NCBI GenBank assembly: GCA_028829895.1
Contig: CM054179.1
Span: 48,319,391 to 48,383,390 of the forward strand
Direction: 5' to 3'
Length of the DNA stretch: 64,000 bases
From: Sinotaia quadrata
Lineage: Eukaryota; Mollusca; Gastropoda; Architaenioglossa; Viviparidae
In this document: positions 47,871 through 60,078 of the stretch, piece by piece
Numbering within the stretch: position 1 is the stretch's first letter
Layout of the letters: each line of letters opens with the position of its first letter
Notes under the pieces: model-generated
What the model was told of the DNA's origin: nothing
Database searches by the model: none
What the model saw: the letters and a program-made list of their open reading frames with translations, nothing else
Program-made: the position numbers and the translations under genes

Positions 47871-49010
47871 AAAGAGTACTCGCCGAAGTCATACAACAAT
47901 AGCAGTAAAAGTAATGCTGAATTATTATCATTAATAATCATCATCTTTCAAATTTGCGTTTTGTAAATTTGCGAGCACTTTACACTTTACACTACAGGTT
48001 GAATTCAAAGCTCACAATAAATATTTGACCAAGAGCGAAACTACAAAAGCTTGCTTCCCTAATAATCTGTAACCGTTTTGAAATGTACTCTTTAATGAGT
48101 GGAATTTATTAATACATACCGGCATTCTCTCATTTAGAAGTGTTTCTTTTGGGCTTTACGTGAAATGAGATTTCTTTGTAGAATTAATACATTTTTCTGA
48201 TTTGTGTCGTCAACATTGTCTTTACTTTATGTCAGCAGGTTTGTTTCCCTTCGTGTTAGAAAATGTTTTTGAAAAATTATTTGGTTTATGGGATATATTT
48301 TTGTCCTTAGGTGTTGCCATGGGTGACGGAAGTTCAACCAACACAACATTGAAACACTTCCATGCTAATTGTGGTGGTCTTGTTTAAAACATTAATTCTT
48401 ATTTTCAAAGAAAATACTCTTTCATCATTTATGCGTAATATCGCCATATCGGAAATTTTTGACAAGGAATAGAGATTGGTATTTTACTGTTCTTCAATTC
48501 CTTCTCACAAATTCATAAGGAACCTGCCTGCCTGATAGAGATTATACAAGACAAAGCATTTATAAATCAATGAAAAAAAAGTTACATTTACATCTGTTTT
48601 ATTTTAATCAGAATGAATAAGGAAACAAATATTCATCTCTTACACAATTTTTTGTCCCTTCCCCCCCCCCCCCTCGTTCCTCTCTCTATTATTCTTTTCA
48701 GTTTTCATTTAATTTTTTCTTTCTTATTTCCTTCCTTCCTCTCTTTCCTTTTATCTTTTCTTTCTTTCCGTTATATTATTTTCTTTTTCTATTCTTTCTT
48801 TTGTATTATATCCACAAAATAAATATCTTGAAAATATCAGCAGAGGCAAAACAATTCGTTTTTTCAATTTTTGTTTAAAACCCAAAAGTAAAGAAACAAA
48901 TAATCAAACAAGCAAGTAAATGTGGTTTTGCGTTTTCTTTTTTAACTTTTCACCTTATGGCTATTTTTAACGACTTTCATTTTCTTGTAAATTAATTGTT
49001 CTTAGCAAAA
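47871..49010. other. Unique AT-rich sequence
   Basis: A C13 run is at 48661-48673, followed by a pyrimidine-rich stretch to 48800. No gene seen. Confidence 0.5.
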
Positions 49011-49160
49011 AGTGTTTTGCCTTTCGGCGGACTACAGAGTTCTCAACATTGTGGTGATAAAAGTGTTTTGCCTTTCGGTAAAATACAGAGTTCTCAACAT
49101 TGAGGTGATAAAAGTGTTTTGCCTTTCGGTAAAATACAGAGTTCTCAAGATTGTGGTAAT
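49011..49160. repeat. 51-bp array, 3 units
   Basis: Units contain AAAAGTGTTTTGCCTTTCGG and ACAGAGTTCTCAACATTG. Confidence 0.92.
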
Positions 49161-50624
49161 AAAAGAATGATCGCCGGTCTTTGAGTGGGAAAATGTCCAG
49201 GAAACTTCAAGAAACTGCGACCGGAAGTCGTACTTGGTGGTGAATTTAGACACAATATAAAATAAAAATTATTTCTTAGTCTTTTGAGGATTAATGAATT
49301 TCTTCTGCTTTATTTTCCTATGAATAAGGAGGTACATTTTATTAAGATTTTATATGTATGAGGTGTTGTTATAGCGGTCTTTTTAATATTAGAGTTGTTA
49401 TAGAACTATTTCCTTTGTGATCGCATTCGTCTTTTGTTTTCAAATTTCTTTCTTTCTTTCTTTCCTTACGTTTTTATTTCATCCGATCTTTTCCCATTTT
49501 TATTCCAATCTTTATTTTTACCTTACCTTATTTGTTTTTTTCTCGTTGTCTCTTTTTGTTTTAATTATCATTTAAGTTAAAATGCTCTATTTCTTTCATT
49601 CTTTCTTTCCGTTCACAGTGCAGAACCAGCCAGCACACAAAAGACAGAACTTTTATGCCTGTTAAATGAAGTTTATTCCTTGTCAATCCATTCGTAGGCA
49701 CGTTTCGGCGATGTGTGTTTATGCGAGGGTTAGAGAAAATTTTATCAAAACACATTGTTTGCTTTAGCTTTTCACGCGTTTCGGGCTTGCCGCGTCGATG
49801 TGCAATACAAGCCAGTGGCTTAAGAGCTTGCTTAACGAATTCGTTCGGCAATGTAGGACACAAAACCGTTATTAGCAGAGTACAACATAAAACCGTTATT
49901 AAGCAGAAAAGAAAAAGAATATTTTTATTTTTTTAAAGTAACAAACAAAACCCCACCCGTCCCTGACGGATGATCAATTCTTTGTTGTTCATGTCCCTTT
50001 GATGTATAAATAGAATTACAGCCAATGCAGGTTGTCTGAAAAGATTTGTAATATTCTTTCTCTTCTTCTGCCCCTGTGTTCTCATTCAGTGTTTGACGTC
50101 ATAAAATACAAATTCACGAGAGAGTCATGCAGAAATATAAACTCGGGATTGTTGATGAGGACAACTGTCAACTGCCGAGGAGGGGGGTGAGGGGTGGGGA
50201 GGGAGTTTTAAAAAATATGTTGTCGGTTGAGATTCTTAGTAACGACTACGTAGATTTAGTCAGGCATGTTTCGTTCTGTCCCAGTTGAAATTGCTTTTTA
50301 CTTTGAAGTGTTGCTGAGATGGCTTTCGTGCTTTTTAGAATTGTAATCACGAATGAGAGCTATGACTGAATAAGTATTGATTATCTGTTAGGGGGTTAAA
50401 GTATGCTCACAACGGGACTACAAATGCCTTCAAGCTCCCATCTTGGACAAAGGGAGGAGTGGTTTAATTGGGAGGGGGGGGGGGAAGACTAAATTTGATC
50501 AAGTGCTCTGACGCCTTTTGTCCTTTAGACTTCACTCTGATAACAAGGAACACTGCAGAACCTGATGATGACGACATGATGACGTCGAACAAGACTTAAC
50601 CTGATGACGACGAACTCTAGTGTA
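49161..50624. other. Unique sequence
   Basis: T-rich with CTTT stretches at 49440-49610. 49610-49860 is more balanced, with overlapping frames of 73-100 codons on both strands and no motif. A G11 run is at 50474-50484. Confidence 0.5.
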
Positions 50625-50625
50625 C

Positions 50626-50667
<42 letters not shown>

Positions 50668-50670
50668 CTG
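50625..50670. repeat. (GT)n microsatellite
   Basis: About 40 bp of GT repeats followed by degenerate GT and GA strings to 50710. Confidence 0.93.
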
Positions 50671-51000
50671 TGTGTGTTTGTGTGTGAAGGAGAGAGAGAG
50701 CGAAAGAGAGATTCCTGAAAATGACAGCCTGGCTGTGTATGGACTAAAAATCGTCGAAGCGAGGGCCTCGAACTTTAAAGGAACGGTCCTCGAGGATTCG
50801 CACTTAAGTCGCCCTCTGAGATGACTTGGACTATTTAATACTAGATTGGAACTGTTTATTGCCTTGGGGGGTAGGTGTCCATTTCCATCTTTTCTTTTTA
50901 GTACTGCAGTAGAAACAATAAATGATTGTGTGAGCCACGTCTGGTAGGATTTTACATTTTGTTTGAGAGAAAACTATTGTCAACTTATTCCTTCTCATTT
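50671..51000. other. Unique sequence
   Basis: Nothing recognised. Confidence 0.5.
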
Positions 51001-51600
51001 TTTATTTTTTCAATATAGATTTCTTGATATGTCAAAAGTTAAAATTTATTTTTAAAATGTAAATTGTTTGATTTGTCAAAAGTTATACATATATTTTTAT
51101 TTATTAAATGTAAATTGCTTGATATGGCAAAGCTAGATATATAGTTTTATTTTTTCAAATTAAATTGCTTGACATATCATAAGCTAGATATATATTTTTA
51201 TTTATTAAATGTAAATTGTATGATATGTCAAAAGCTAGACATATATTTTTTAAATGTAAATTGCTTGATATGTCAAAAGCTATACATACATTTTTAAAAT
51301 TGAAATTGCTTGATATGTTAAAAGGTAGATATATATTTTTATTTTTTAAAATTTAAATTGCTTGACATATCATAAGCTAGATATATATTTTTATTTATTA
51401 AGCAGAAAATGTAAATTGTATGATATGTCAAAAGCTAGACATATATTTTTATTTTTTAAATGTAAATTGCTTGATATGTCAAAAGCTAGACATATATTTT
51501 TATTTTTTAAATGTAAATTGCTTGATATGTCAAAAGCTAGACATATATTTTTATTTTTTAAATATAAATTGCTAGATGTGTCAAAAGCTAGATATATACA
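51001..51600. repeat. ~51-bp minisatellite
   Basis: About 11 units of AAATTGCTTGATATGTCAAA plus AGCTAGACATATATTTTTAT. Tightest at 51410-51560. Confidence 0.94.
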
Positions 51601-52112
51601 GAATACTTACTGGTGGTTTGTTGGTTTATTTTACTTTTGAAAATTTTAATTAAATGAAACAATAGCATTGGTTGATGGGTATAAGTCGCAAGATTCATAC
51701 ACAGCGACTCCGAGAAGCACTACTATTTTCCTTAGGAAAATCGTTGGTTAGGCATTTTCTATATATTACTTTTTTACGTTCTAGATTCATATTCTTTATC
51801 TGATATTGTATCAATGGATGCCTACATTCAACATGCGTGTTATATTAATAATAATGGTGATCGGGCCTGTTTGATTTAAATTCTTTAATGAAAAGGGTTT
51901 GGATTTTTTTAATAAAAAAGATAAATTTAATTTTTGAAAATAAAAGAGTAACCGTTTGTTTCTATTCCGACAGTGTAACAAACTTAGCACTACGTGAAAA
52001 GATTTATAATTTTAAGTCTATCCATTTCAGATTTTTAATAATGTCTTTCAGCTTTGCAAATTAATTATGTGTCTTTCTCCTTCAGTTATACAGTAAGTTG
52101 ATCACTTTATTT
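51601..52112. other. Unique AT-rich sequence
   Basis: Nothing recognised. Confidence 0.5.
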
Positions 52113-52306
52113 CGGCCACATTCATTGTCTCTTTCTCACCGGCCACATTCATTGTCTCTTTCTCACCGGCCACATTCATTGTCTCTTTCTCACCGGCCAC
52201 ATTCATTGTCTTTTTCTCACCGGCCACATTCATTGTCTCTTTCTCACCGGCCACATTCATTGTCTTTTTCTCACCGGCCACATTCATTGTCTCTTTCTCA
52301 CCGGCC
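52113..52306. repeat. 27-bp minisatellite, ~7 units
   Basis: Units of CGGCCACATTCATTGTCTCT plus TTCTCAC, nearly identical; two units have T for C in the TCT. Confidence 0.97.
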
Positions 52307-52499
52307 ATATTATGTTGCTTTCTTCTTTGACCTTGCCAATTATATCTTTCTACTTGGACCACCGTTAAGTGCATATGTACTATATCGACCAGGCCCATTG
52401 TCTTTTTGCTTCGGCCAAATTTACATCGAGTCTTTCAATTTCGGCCACAGTGGTCACTGTAGTCTGCAACCGACCAAAATCATCAAAGATAAAAGTTGC
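52307..52499. other. Unique sequence
   Basis: Scattered GGCCAC-like remnants suggest a decayed edge of the 27-bp array. Confidence 0.45.
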
Positions 52500-53144
52500 G
52501 CTCCTTTCTGCAAAGGTCAAATTAAGGCAGCGCTAAATTTCAGGTTTATTTCATCTCTAAACTCCTTTCTCTCTTTACACACATTCTCATCTTACAAATC
52601 CTGCAATAATATTCATTAGCCTGGTGCACCCGCATCATAACAAATAAAGCATCAATGAAAATTCACAAGAATACTGTACAATGTAATCAAATTAGTTAAC
52701 ATAGAAATAATGGGTTCACTTATATGAAGCATTCTCCATTTCAAATCATAAGTCAATAGCAAACATGTACGAAATATTTCTAAGTCTATTCTTTCTTTAT
52801 CAGTCAGTTAACTTACCATAAGCTAGAGATCGCCTTCATGACTGGACGAGTTTAATCAAAATCAAAGTGATTAGAATAGAGAACTTCAACAAACTAACTT
52901 TTGGTCCATCCCCATTGGATGAAAAGGTTCTGGAGAAGTGTAGGACTATTTGTCAGAAAAATTATTCATCCAGCTGGAACAGGTTTGGAGTGCATCAGCA
53001 AGTTCTAGCGTACTCTCCACCTGAGTTGTTTACTCAAACTTCGGCACTTACAAAAATATCATCAAGGTCGTGTCACTTAGAAATTTAACAATTTATGTGA
53101 CAATTAAGTTTTGAAATGGAGATTGGCAAATTTACTCCACCACA
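52500..53144 (+). mobile_element. LTR-like family A, copy 8 (3' half)
   Basis: Aligns by eye with the right half of copy 9: CATCTCTAA, TTTGGTCCATCCCCATTG, TCATCCAGCTGGAACAGG, ACCTGAGTTGTTTACT, GAAATGGAGATTGGCAAATT. It ends TTTACTCCACCACA. The next bases are CTATC and a CTAT microsatellite. The left half is missing. Confidence 0.8.
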
Positions 53145-53188
53145 CTATCTATCTATCTATCTACATATCTATCTGTCCATCCATCAGC

Positions 53189-53236
<48 letters not shown>

Positions 53237-53259
53237 ATCTATCTAAGTATCTATATCTA

Positions 53260-53294
<35 letters not shown>

Positions 53295-53300
53295 CAGATT
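53145..53300. repeat. (CTAT)n / (CTGT)n microsatellite
   Basis: CTAT repeats with a short CTGT block at 53262-53282. Confidence 0.96.
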
Positions 53301-53329
53301 TCATAAATTAAATTTTTATCTTTCTATTT

Positions 53330-53853
53330 CAGTCACATAATGTAGCTTTCTAGTTCATGCACATTGATTTTGTCATTCAATATTTACCTCTCCACTTCGT
53401 CTGCAGTAATTATTTTTTCTTCCACATAAGTTATATCGATTATACGTCTTTCCACTTCGTACAAATTAAATGTGCATCTTTCAGCTTCCTGTTTGTTAGT
53501 TACACGTCTTTCCACTTCATATAGATTAATTATTTACCTTTAAAATTCCAGTCTATTAGTCAGGAGTCTTTCTACTTACTATGTATTAGTCACCAGTCTT
53601 TCTACTTCATGTCTATTAGTTATTAGTCTTTCTACTTCCTATCGATTAGTCATGAGTCTTTCTACTTCCTATCTATTAGTCATTAGTCTTTCTACTTCCT
53701 ATCTATTAGTCACGAGTCTTTCTACTTCCTATCTATTAGTCATTAGTCTTTCTATTTCCTATCTATTAGTCACGAGTCTTTCTACTTCCTATCTATTAGT
53801 CATTAGTCTTTCTACTTCCTATCTATTAGTCACGAGTCTTTCTACTTCCTATC
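53330..53853. repeat. 30-bp minisatellite with 60-bp higher order
   Basis: Degenerate on the left, tight at 53640-53850: TCTTTCTACTTCCTATCTAT plus TAGTCACGAG alternates with TAGTCATTAG, giving a 60-bp period. Confidence 0.94.
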
Positions 53854-55493
53854 AGTGATGTAATGCCACCTATTTAATGGTTATGATTAATTAATCACCC
53901 ATAACTAATTACAAGTGATGAGAATCTTAATTTATGTTATTAATAATTCTCTAGAACACACTACTCGTCTCTCTCACTTGGCAGATATGCAGGTGCTGTA
54001 AACGTTTTCTCTCTTCCACAACATTAAAGACAAATATTTACTGTCACACAATATTTCTGTAGGTGGAAATCTTCTTACCAAAGGTAAAGATAAATCCATC
54101 TTTTAATCTATATTTAACAAGCCTCCATCCACTCACTAAATTCCCCAACATGTGGTTATCAATATTCGTGAGACAGTCAATAAATTTAACAATAACATTA
54201 TTAAATGAACGATCAAATATACATATGACAAATACAATGAAAGGTTTACTTGACATCAATATTTTCATGAAACATGTTCGAATAATTTCAATATTCATAC
54301 AGTCTTATATCCTAACAAAATTCAACAGATTCATGTCAATACAAATCACAAGACACTTCTTATCAGAGAAAAGAAATGGAGTTATAGAAATTATAGTGAT
54401 AAGTGGTTTGTAGATAATCTTTTCTAGAACATTGCTGCAATCGTCTTTCATACGATTTTGTAACAAAGTAACAAGTTCATTGTCATAATAGAATTATCAG
54501 TTCCATATGTTTCTCTTGCACATTGTTGAACACTGATCAGCTGCTATTCTCTTGGGGCTAATCTGGCGCTCCACTGCATTAGTTCCCTCAATCAGTGTGG
54601 TTCCATTAACAATATAGCAATTTCCATTAACTTCCTTGTACCAGAAATTCCACCATGTAGCAGAGCGTACTTTGCAACCATACATCAAGAGAGTGCAGTG
54701 CATCCTTAAACTTACACACTATGAATAGAGACATTTGAATCTCCCATGGTTGTATCAGTTTATAAATCAGTAAACTGGGAGATCTAGTAAGACCAGAAAA
54801 AGCTGTATCTTCCCTGTTTTATATAATCAGGGAACAAATGCTACGTTTCCAGTTTATTCATCTCTAACTCCATTCTCTCTTACATTCAAGTCTCAACTTA
54901 CTGGTTCCTGCAACAGTATTTATTTGCCCGATATACGTGTACAACATAACAATTCTATGAACGTATTCACTAGAAACAGTGACAATTGTTTAGGATACTA
55001 TATACAAGCAGCATAGTTCACAATTTGTAGAAATAATAGTCTACTCACATAATACATCTCTATGTAAAAAGCAAATATAATATATAAATAGCAAAATGCA
55101 CGAAATATTTTTAAATCCATTCTCTCTCAATCAGTTTGTTTACTCACCATTAAGCTAACGGCCACCTTTCATGACGGACTCGAGTTGTGTTCAAATTCAA
55201 AGTGATTAGAATAGAATACATCTTCAACAAAGAAACTTTCGGTCCATCCCCATTGAATGAATTAGTTATGAACAAGTGTGAGACTATTAGTCAGAAAATC
55301 TACTCATCCAGTTGGAACTTGTTTGGGTTACATCAGCAATTTCTAGCCTATCCTCCACCTGAGTTGTTTACTTCCAATTTCACACTTAAAACTATCATCA
55401 TAAGCAGTGCCCAAGGTCGTGTCACTTTGACATTTAACAATTTATATAACAATTAAGTTTAGAAATGGAGATTGGTAAATTTGCTCCGCCACA
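53854..55493 (+). mobile_element. LTR-like family A, copy 9, full-length reference
   Basis: 1640 bp. Starts (A)GTGATGTAATGCCACC and ends TTTGCTCCGCCACA. It is flanked by CTATC (53849-53853) and CTTTC (55494-55498), one mismatch, inside a 30-bp array that resumes in register on the right. Contents in order: the diagnostic ACTAATTACAAGTGATGAGA, CTCTCACTTGGCAGATAT, an AT-rich AATAAATTTAACAATAA segment, and a right half shared with copy 8. The longest open frame is 116 codons and is not shared in frame by other copies, so it is non-coding. The 5-bp duplication and near TG...CA ends fit a solo LTR. Confidence 0.87.
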
Positions 55494-55712
55494 CTTTCTA
55501 TTAGTTACGAGAATTTCTACTTCCTATCTATTAGTCACGACTCTTTCTACTTCCTATCTATTAGTCACGACTCTTTCTACTTCCTATCTATTAGTCACGA
55601 CTCTTTCTACTTCCTATCTATTAGTCACGACTCTTTCTACTTCCTATCTATTAGTCACGACTCTTTCTACTTCCTATCTATTAGTCACGAGTCTTTCTAC
55701 TTCCTATCAGTT
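55494..55712. repeat. 30-bp minisatellite, right part
   Basis: Seven units of CTATTAGTCACGACTCTTTC plus TACTTCCTAT, the same family as 53330-53853. Confidence 0.95.
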
Positions 55713-56580
55713 CACTCTGTTTTTCCACTTCCTATCAATTAATTATACATCTTTCCTTTTCAAGTAAATTAATTGGATGTCTTTCAAATTCCTTTCTTCC
55801 TTTCTATTAGTTATGCATCCCTCTCCTGTCTATCAATTCATTATGTGTCTTTCTACTTCATATTAATTAAATAGATGTCTTTTCACTTCTTATCTATTAG
55901 TCATGCATCCCTCTCCTGTCTATCAATTCATTATGTGTCTTTCTACTTCATGTTAATTAAATAGATGTCTTTTCACTTCTTATCTATTAGTCATGCATCC
56001 CTCTCCTGTCTATCAATTCATTATGTGTCTTTCTACTTCATATTAATTAAATAGATGTCTTTTCACTTCTTATCTATTAGTCATGCATCCCTCTCCTGTC
56101 TATCAATTCATTATGTGTCTTTCTACTTCATGTTAATTAAATTGATGTCTTTTCACCTCTTATCTATTAGTTGATTTTTTACTTCCTACCTGTCAATTGT
56201 GCTTTTCCACTTATTATTAAACAATTATGTGTCTTTCAGCTTCCTGTTAATTAATCTATATGTCTTTCCACTTTCTATTAATTAATTGTGTCTTTCAACT
56301 TCTTATAAATTGATTTGTGTCTTTCCTTTCCTATCAGATAATCATGTCATTCTACTTCAGACACTGTAGCTGCGTTTTCCTTTTCGCAGATATTTCTTAT
56401 CTCCCGCTTCAGATACATTAATTATAATTATTTGTGTTCTACTCTTCGTGTTTTTTCCAGTTGTATAAAGTCAGTGCGACTGTCTACTACAGACACAATA
56501 ATCGTGGGTTGTCCGCTTCAGATAAATGAGTAATTTGGGCTTTCTAATGCATGGCCTAATGACATGTCGTTTCAGATAAA
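55713..56580. repeat. 90-bp higher-order and degenerate repeats
   Basis: 55800-56165 contains four 90-bp units (CTATTAGTCATGCATCCCTC, TATCAATTCATTATGTGTCT, TTAATTAAATAGATGTCTTT), each made of three diverged 30-mers. To 56580 only scattered monomers remain. Confidence 0.93.
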
Positions 56581-56694
56581 TTAGTTAATTGGATTTTTCA
56601 ATTCGGGCAGTAATTGTGTGCCGTTCCTCTTCAAATGTGTATTTTGTTGTTGCTGCTGTTGCTGTTGTTGTTTTTGGTGGAGGTAGTGTAGTGG

Positions 56695-56742
<48 letters not shown>

Positions 56743-57000
56743 TGCGTGTGTGTCTGCGTGTGTGTGTTTCCATTTCAGTCATGATCAGTACACTAAGTTC
56801 ATATCTGCGCGACATCGGACTTGCCTTTTAACGTGTTTCTTTTCTCTTTTCCTTACTTATCACTTTCTCACCGCTTACCAAAACCACCTTCCTACCTACA
56901 TATTTTAACATTTATTTTTTTTGTTTGTCATTTCTCGATACTTGTAAATGAGTGATCTTGTGTGTGAAATGTTAGAGGAACGAGCGTGGCAACACGTATC
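56581..57000. other. Unique sequence with (GT)n at 56699-56740
   Basis: The GT run is preceded by a TTGCTG/TTGTTG stretch. Nothing else seen. Confidence 0.6.
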
Positions 57001-57190
57001 AATATTTGTTGAAATAGCATGCACAGTATCAATACTTAATGAAATAACATGATAACATGCACAGTATCAATACTTAATGAAATAACATGATAACATGCAC
57101 AGTATCAATACTTAATGAAATAACATGATAACATGCACAGTATCAATATTTATTGAAATAACATGCACAGTATCAATATTTATTGGGGTA
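57001..57190. repeat. 38-bp minisatellite
   Basis: About 4.5 units of ACAGTATCAATACTTAATGA plus AATAACATGATAACATGC. Confidence 0.95.
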
Positions 57191-57799
57191 ACTTGCACAG
57201 TCGTACCGCAATGCAGCTGTCGCTAGTGACAGCTAACGGAACGTTTGAACGGTTTGTGTGTCGTGCGTGCTGTCGCCATGGGGCTGACCTTGACAGTTTA
57301 ACCTTGAAGTCTGCCGGTTTGGTACGAGAAGTAACCAGCATGACGTTGGACGGTTTCGCTCAGAGCTCATTCGGTTGAGAATGAGTTAGGTACCGATGAT
57401 AATGCATGTGCATATCTCTTTTCTTCTGATACTCCTTTCTCTGATACCGTTTACAGACCGTATTCCTGGTCACAAATAGGTCTTGTTATGATTCCTGGAT
57501 AAGTTCCTGCACTTGAAGGAGAATTATCAAAATCTTCAATTGTGTCACGATACTCTTGAGAGAGTCGCACATTATTTGAGGATTATTGAGGGTTATTGAG
57601 GGTTACTGAGGGTTATTGATCAGTTTTGCGAATCGTTCTTGCATTCTGTCAAATCGATGTCTTTGTCTTGGCTCGAATTGTGTTTCCTTTATTTATAATT
57701 CCGATCTGTCATCTGCAACGTTTCGGCCGGGCTGCAAATTATTCTGCTGCGATAGTCCTGGCCAATGTAGCTTGACATCTATGACCAGAATTTTATTGT
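57191..57799. other. Unique sequence
   Basis: Balanced composition at 57200-57380 with a 71-codon frame lacking any recognisable motif. GAGGGTTATT repeats occur at 57585-57620. Confidence 0.5.
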
Positions 57800-58099
57800 G
57801 TCCTTTGATGTAATCGATTCAGTTAATAGAGTATTATCGCCCTTTGATGTAATCGATTCAGTTAATAGGCTGTTAGTGTCCTTTGATGTAATCGATTGAG
57901 TTAATTGACTATTATCGTCTTTGTAAGTCAGTATTTATGTAGCTAATCCATCGCGAGTGTAATCAATGGAGTTTGATTGGAGTTGCCTTTGTAGTCCAGA
58001 TTACATGTAACTAGTCCATCACGATCAGTGTATCAATGGAGTTTGAAGAATCTACTCGCCTGTGTAGGTCAGTATACATGAAACTGGTCCATAGCGATC
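57800..58099. repeat. 39-bp array and degenerate copies
   Basis: Three units of CCTTTGATGTAATCGATTCA plus GTTAATAG to about 57925. Two to three diverged ~65-bp units (ATCAATGGAGTTTGA, GTCCATCACGATC) follow. Confidence 0.85.
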
Positions 58100-58120
58100 G
58101 GGGGGGGGGGGGGGGGGGGG
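58100..58120 (+). repeat. Poly-G tract, 21 bases
   Basis: An uninterrupted run of 21 G on the plus strand, the longest homopolymer in the window. Confidence 0.95.
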
Positions 58121-59532
58121 TTGGCTGAACTTCGTATTTTTACACTCACAGACAAAACAAAGTTAAATGATTAAAATATTAAATTATGCCCACATTTTAA
58201 AACAAGTGATAAAAGAACTACGATTAAATTTAAAGATTTTGTTCGCGAATCTTACAACAGGAAATAGTTAATAGGGCAGAATCAGGGTCTGTATTTGTCC
58301 ATATATTCTCCATTAAACGATGAAGCAATGATTAGCCTTTATAGCGGTCGTGTATAATGTCATATTGATTTCGTTATTAGTGGTGAAACACTGTGTGATT
58401 AATAGTTTAAGAGACTAATAATTCTGCTAATATATCCTTATAACCCTACCCATAACGACTTTATAATTAAATGCGGGCGAGAATTTCGGTCAAACCTCAA
58501 TGCCTCAACTTAAATTAGAAATAACGTTCACCTGTAGATTAAAATAACATTTAGCTGCATTGAGTGTTACCTGATCATAATCCCTGTGTTAAATGATGCG
58601 CATTCAAGGTACGCTAAAACCAATATGATTTTGGACTTCACACGTCTCATTATCATGGCGAGACACTTAGTTAAGGTATGCTATTGTCCGACTTACAACT
58701 AAACACCCACGCTCGCCAATTTACATATCAAATGTTCCTTATTAATTGAAAAGCGTAAGTTTAAAAAATACAAGGAATTTATTTAAGAATATAAAATAAG
58801 CAGGCTGATATGTAACATTGAAAGTAGGTTTTCTAACTACACAAATTCGGGTACTACAAAGAGTTACAAAGAGTAGTCACAAAAATAGTCACAAAGGCAA
58901 AAGTTTGTGTGACTGAATATATGATATTCACACACAAACAATACTTCTGTTAATTAAATTAAAAATAAAATTTTTAAGAGTCTCATTTCAACAGTTTCGT
59001 GCTTACTTGCACATTGCTTATCATGCAACAATAATCGTTTTCAAAATTAACAAGAAATTGCACCCGTCCAGACAATGCAAAACACAAGCACAGAACGTGG
59101 GTGCGGCTGTACACTAACGTTCACTTTATACAACCTTCACCTTAAAATAACACTCTGTCCAAGATCGTACTGAGTATAAACATAAGCTTAACAATAAAAA
59201 AACATTGTCTCTTAGGCAATTCCGTTTTTCTTCAGCCTATGTGCTTATGTTTTGTTTTGTTTTTGTTGTTTTCTGTTTGGGTGGGTGGCTTTTAATTACT
59301 AATACCGCCGTCAACATAAACAAAACTAAACAAAATTGCTCACAGCACGTTTCTACCCAGTCAACCACTCGAAATATTTAGTGTTTGTTGAGGGTTTTTC
59401 CCCCCACTGTCTCCAGCATCTGATTTAATGTAGTAGAAACTCTTTCCGTGAATCCATTTTGCACTACTTGAGGCTGTTTTCGAGAATGATAGCTTTTGCG
59501 TTTTTGCCAACCATACGCTATTTATTGCCTAG
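58121..59532. other. Unique AT-rich sequence, no feature seen
   Basis: The longest stretch free of tandem repeats in the right third. No open frame or motif stands out. Confidence 0.55.
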
Positions 59533-59666
59533 GAGTGATTTTGATGGGTTATACTAGACGGCAGTGCAATTTTGTTTTACGTAGGGTTACCGTGTATCTT
59601 TTTTCGAGAATCGTCAGATTTGTTATAGCGGTACGAGTTGTATCCCTTAGCGCACAGGGTGGGAAG
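59533..59666 (+). CDS. Weak exon candidate, 134 nt
   Basis: A T-rich acceptor (TTTATTGCCTAG) and strong donor (GGGAAG/GTGAGT) bound a segment open in one frame for 44 codons (VILMGYTRRQCNFVLRRV...). The composition is unusual, rich in Val and Arg. No family is recognised. Confidence 0.18.
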
Positions 59667-59845
59667 GTGAGTTTTCTTATCAGATTTATTAATGTTCCGA
59701 TACGGTGAAATAGTAATTGACTGAGACTTTGTCGAAGGGCAAATTAATTATATCAGAATGTGGAGATGCAAACATAAATTTAGAAACTGGGGCCAAAAAG
59801 AGAGATAGGAAAGACAGATGGGAATGGACAGAAAGAGCGACAAGG
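59667..59845. other. Unique sequence
   Basis: Purine-rich from 59790. Nothing recognised. Confidence 0.5.
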
Positions 59846-59846
59846 C

Positions 59847-59879
<33 letters not shown>

Positions 59880-60078
59880 TGTAAAGTAGTCGTTATTCAT
59901 GATATAATACCAAAAGTGTGTTTCAAGAAGGAAAGAGAGGTAATTAGAAAGAGATAGTGGAGAAAAAGAGAGAGGTCATTAGAAACAGACTGTGGACAAA
60001 AAATGAGACTGAGGGTACGGACGGATGGACAGAAGGACGGACAGATGGATGGATGGATGGATGGATGGATGGATGGAT
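59846..60078. repeat. (CAGA)n and (GATG)n tracts in purine-rich DNA
   Basis: Pure CAGA at 59846-59878 and GATG at 60042-60078, with GAGA-rich spacer. Confidence 0.92.
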
